Made by a program: the position numbers and the translations under genes. The notes below the pieces were generated by a model. It had not been told where the DNA came from, made no database searches, and saw only the letters and a list, made by a program, of their open reading frames with translations. This document shows, in pieces, positions 6,153 through 6,754 of a DNA stretch of 6,754 nucleotides (positions are counted from its first letter, which is position 1; each line of letters opens with the position of its first letter). The DNA is from Desulfuromonadaceae bacterium (GTDB lineage Bacteria > Desulfobacterota > Desulfuromonadia > Desulfuromonadales > Desulfuromonadaceae): the NCBI GenBank assembly GCA_027065245.1, contig JAMOOS010000293.1:1-6754 (forward strand), given 5' to 3'.

Positions 6153-6291
6153 ATCGATTACACATGACACGGGAGCTGACAATTTCACCCCCTTACGATC
6201 AGATGCCCTGCAGCGGCTTCAACACGATTGTAGAAATTCCTCCCCAATTTATACGCCGTGCCGGGCATCTCCCCCAGCGCGGCGTTTTTTT
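6153..6291 (+). ncRNA. Candidate sigma54-dependent small regulatory RNA
   Basis: The predicted transcript is about 139 nt, from the sigma54 start near 6153 to the T-run at 6285-6291. It holds three C-rich segments: CACCCCC (6186-6192), CCTCCCC (6239-6245) and CTCCCCC (6269-6275). The last is in the terminator loop, and CCTCC is complementary to Shine-Dalgarno sequences. An 8-nt perfect complement, AGATGCCC (6201-6208) with GGGCATCT (6263-6270), links the middle of the RNA to the terminator loop and could form a pseudoknot or an alternative fold. Small RNAs with C-rich loops that block ribosome-binding sites are known in other bacteria (for example staphylococcal RsaE). By analogy this RNA could repress translation when the hydrogenase-like activator is on. 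I do not recognise a named RNA family. A leader attenuator for something further right is possible but less likely. Confidence 0.5.
6253..6291 (+). terminator. Strong rho-independent terminator of the candidate small RNA
   Basis: ACGCCGTGC (6253-6261) pairs with GCGCGGCGT (6277-6285) over 9 bp with a single G-U wobble, closing a 15-nt loop. Seven T residues (6285-6291) follow directly. No coding gene ends nearby: the regulator stops more than 300 nt upstream. The terminator therefore implies a separate short transcript. Confidence 0.8.
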
Positions 6292-6317
6292 ATCTTCTGT
6301 GCCTGACGCTACAATTC

Positions 6318-6326
6318 TGCTATAGT
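6318..6326 (+). promoter_or_regulatory. Possible extended -10 promoter
   Basis: TGCTATAGT contains TATAGT with an upstream TGn, an extended -10 element, 27 nt after the preceding terminator's T-run. No -35 box is visible. If used, transcription would start near 6333 and could run to the terminator at 6712-6752. Confidence 0.3.
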
Positions 6327-6378
6327 GGGCGCCACAGGCGGTAGTTATTATCTGTCCGCACCCGACGATTAACAGCAA

Positions 6379-6395
6379 TTGGCGTTAATCTTGCG
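6379..6395 (+). promoter_or_regulatory. Second sigma54-like promoter
   Basis: TTGGCGTTAATCTTGCG has TTGGC and TTGC with the invariant GG (6381-6382) and GC (6393-6394) exactly 10 nt apart. The inner ACG of the -24 element is missing. The start would be near 6406. A perfect 7-bp inverted repeat GATTAAC/GTTAATC (6367-6373 and 6384-6390) overlaps it. What it would transcribe is unclear, as a MITE-like element begins 53 nt downstream. Confidence 0.35.
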
Positions 6396-6458
6396 TGCCG
6401 ACAACACATGTACCGCGTACACAACAGCCGCATACGACGGCAATATATTCGACCTGCA

Positions 6459-6627
6459 CTAGGAGCCTGTCGGGCTTTACGGATTGAAGCGAAAAATCGA
6501 CTGGTCGAGGACAGATTTTCGCTCGTTTGAAGGCGAATAGCCGTAGCTATTGGTCGAAAAGGAGCGGAAATATGCACCGGCCAGGCGGTTTTGCAGCCGA
6601 TGCATGGAAAGTCCGACAGGCTCCTAG
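6459..6627. mobile_element. MITE-like element with 20-bp terminal inverted repeats
   Basis: The left end CTAGGAGCCTGTCGGGCTTT (6459-6478) and the reverse complement of the right end (6608-6627) match at 19 of 20 bases. The element is 169 bp and has no transposase. CTAG at both extremes may be a 4-bp target duplication rather than part of the repeat. Internal stems are strong: AGCGAAAAATC (6488-6498) against GATTTTCGCT (6514-6523), and AATAGC-CGTA-GCTATT (6536-6551), so the whole unit folds on itself. It was probably moved by a full-length insertion sequence elsewhere in the genome. I cannot assign the family with certainty. Confidence 0.75.
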
Positions 6628-6711
6628 CTAACAGGTTAAATATAAAAACAATTTCTGGACTCCAGCGGGACAGCGACGACGGCCATAGCCGGTCAATCAG
6701 CGTTGGAGAAG

Positions 6712-6752
6712 CGGGTATTACGCCACACGGGCGTAACACCTATCCGTTTTTT
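6712..6752 (+). terminator. Rho-independent terminator at right edge
   Basis: CGGGTA-TTACGCC (6712-6724) pairs with GGCGTAA (6730-6736) and TATCCG (6741-6746), with a 4-nt bulge (CACC) on the 3' side and loop ACACG. Six T residues (6747-6752) follow directly. No protein gene precedes it, so a non-coding transcript is implied. Confidence 0.6.
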
Positions 6753-6754
6753 AA

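Larger units (their letters stand above)
6406..6752 (+). other. Structured non-coding segment, possibly an RNA gene split by the MITE
   Basis: No credible reading frame is present, but short stems are dense on both sides of the MITE. Before it: TGTAC-CGC-GTACA (6409-6421) and GCCG/CGGC (6427-6430 and 6438-6441). After it: CTCCAGCG (6660-6667) with CGTTGGAG (6701-6708), enclosing GACGGC-CATA-GCCGGTC (6678-6694), then the terminator at 6712-6752. Without the MITE the distance from the sigma54-like start to the terminator would be about 180 nt, similar to the first small RNA. That this is one interrupted RNA gene is a guess. Confidence 0.22.

Noticed and set aside
6164..6325. 53-codon ORF (starting MTREL) within the candidate small RNA
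   Set aside because: It has no ribosome-binding site, runs through the terminator stem and T-run, and its product resembles nothing I recognise. A dual-function RNA is not excluded, but chance is more likely.
6367..6390. GATTAAC/GTTAATC as an integron attC core
   Set aside because: The left half breaks the RYYYAAC rule at its second base, and no cassette or integrase context is present.
6320..6739. 139-codon minus-strand ORF across the right end
   Set aside because: It spans the whole MITE and both flanks, has a composition unlike a folded protein and covers a terminator and promoter-like elements.

Overview
The window (about 6.75 kb, GC in the mid-50s by eye) looks like chromosomal DNA of an anaerobic or facultative bacterium. 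It most resembles the old Deltaproteobacteria (Desulfuromonadales/Desulfobacterota type). The main clues are a DsbC-like protein with an N-terminal CxxCH cysteine cluster, the long-N-terminus form of HflX, and an iron-only hydrogenase-like sensor fused to a sigma54 activator. The taxonomy is inference from protein style, not a database match.

Left part, minus strand, reading right to left: fetB-like permease (3058-2336), DsbC-like periplasmic disulfide protein (2204-1458), fabI enoyl-ACP reductase (1408-638), a rho-independent terminator (581-606), then the first 187 codons of hflX (561 to the window edge). dsb and fabI are 49 nt apart and probably co-transcribed. Centre, plus strand: a divergent intergenic region with two palindromes, then a PaaI-type hotdog thioesterase (3202-3594).

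Right part: a 759-residue one-component regulator (3666-5945) joins two 4Fe-4S motifs, an [FeFe]-hydrogenase H-domain, a further 4Fe-4S domain, a sigma54 AAA+ domain and a Fis-type helix-turn-helix. Its own promoter region carries a perfect 18-bp palindrome. The last 809 nt hold no convincing protein gene but are rich in signals. They contain a second, near-identical copy of that palindrome (15 of 18 positions), a possible IHF site, and a good -24/-12 sigma54 promoter with exact GG-N10-GC spacing. About 140 nt downstream of that promoter lies a strong intrinsic terminator. I read this as a small RNA of about 139 nt, with three C-rich, anti-Shine-Dalgarno-like segments and a possible pseudoknot, switched on by the neighbouring hydrogenase-like sensor.

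This proposed circuit (H2 or redox sensor, enhancer palindrome, sigma54 promoter, small RNA) is the most interesting content of the window. Beyond it lie a second sigma54-like promoter, a 169-bp MITE-like element with 20-bp terminal inverted repeats, and a structured segment ending in another terminator. That arrangement may be a second RNA gene interrupted by the MITE.
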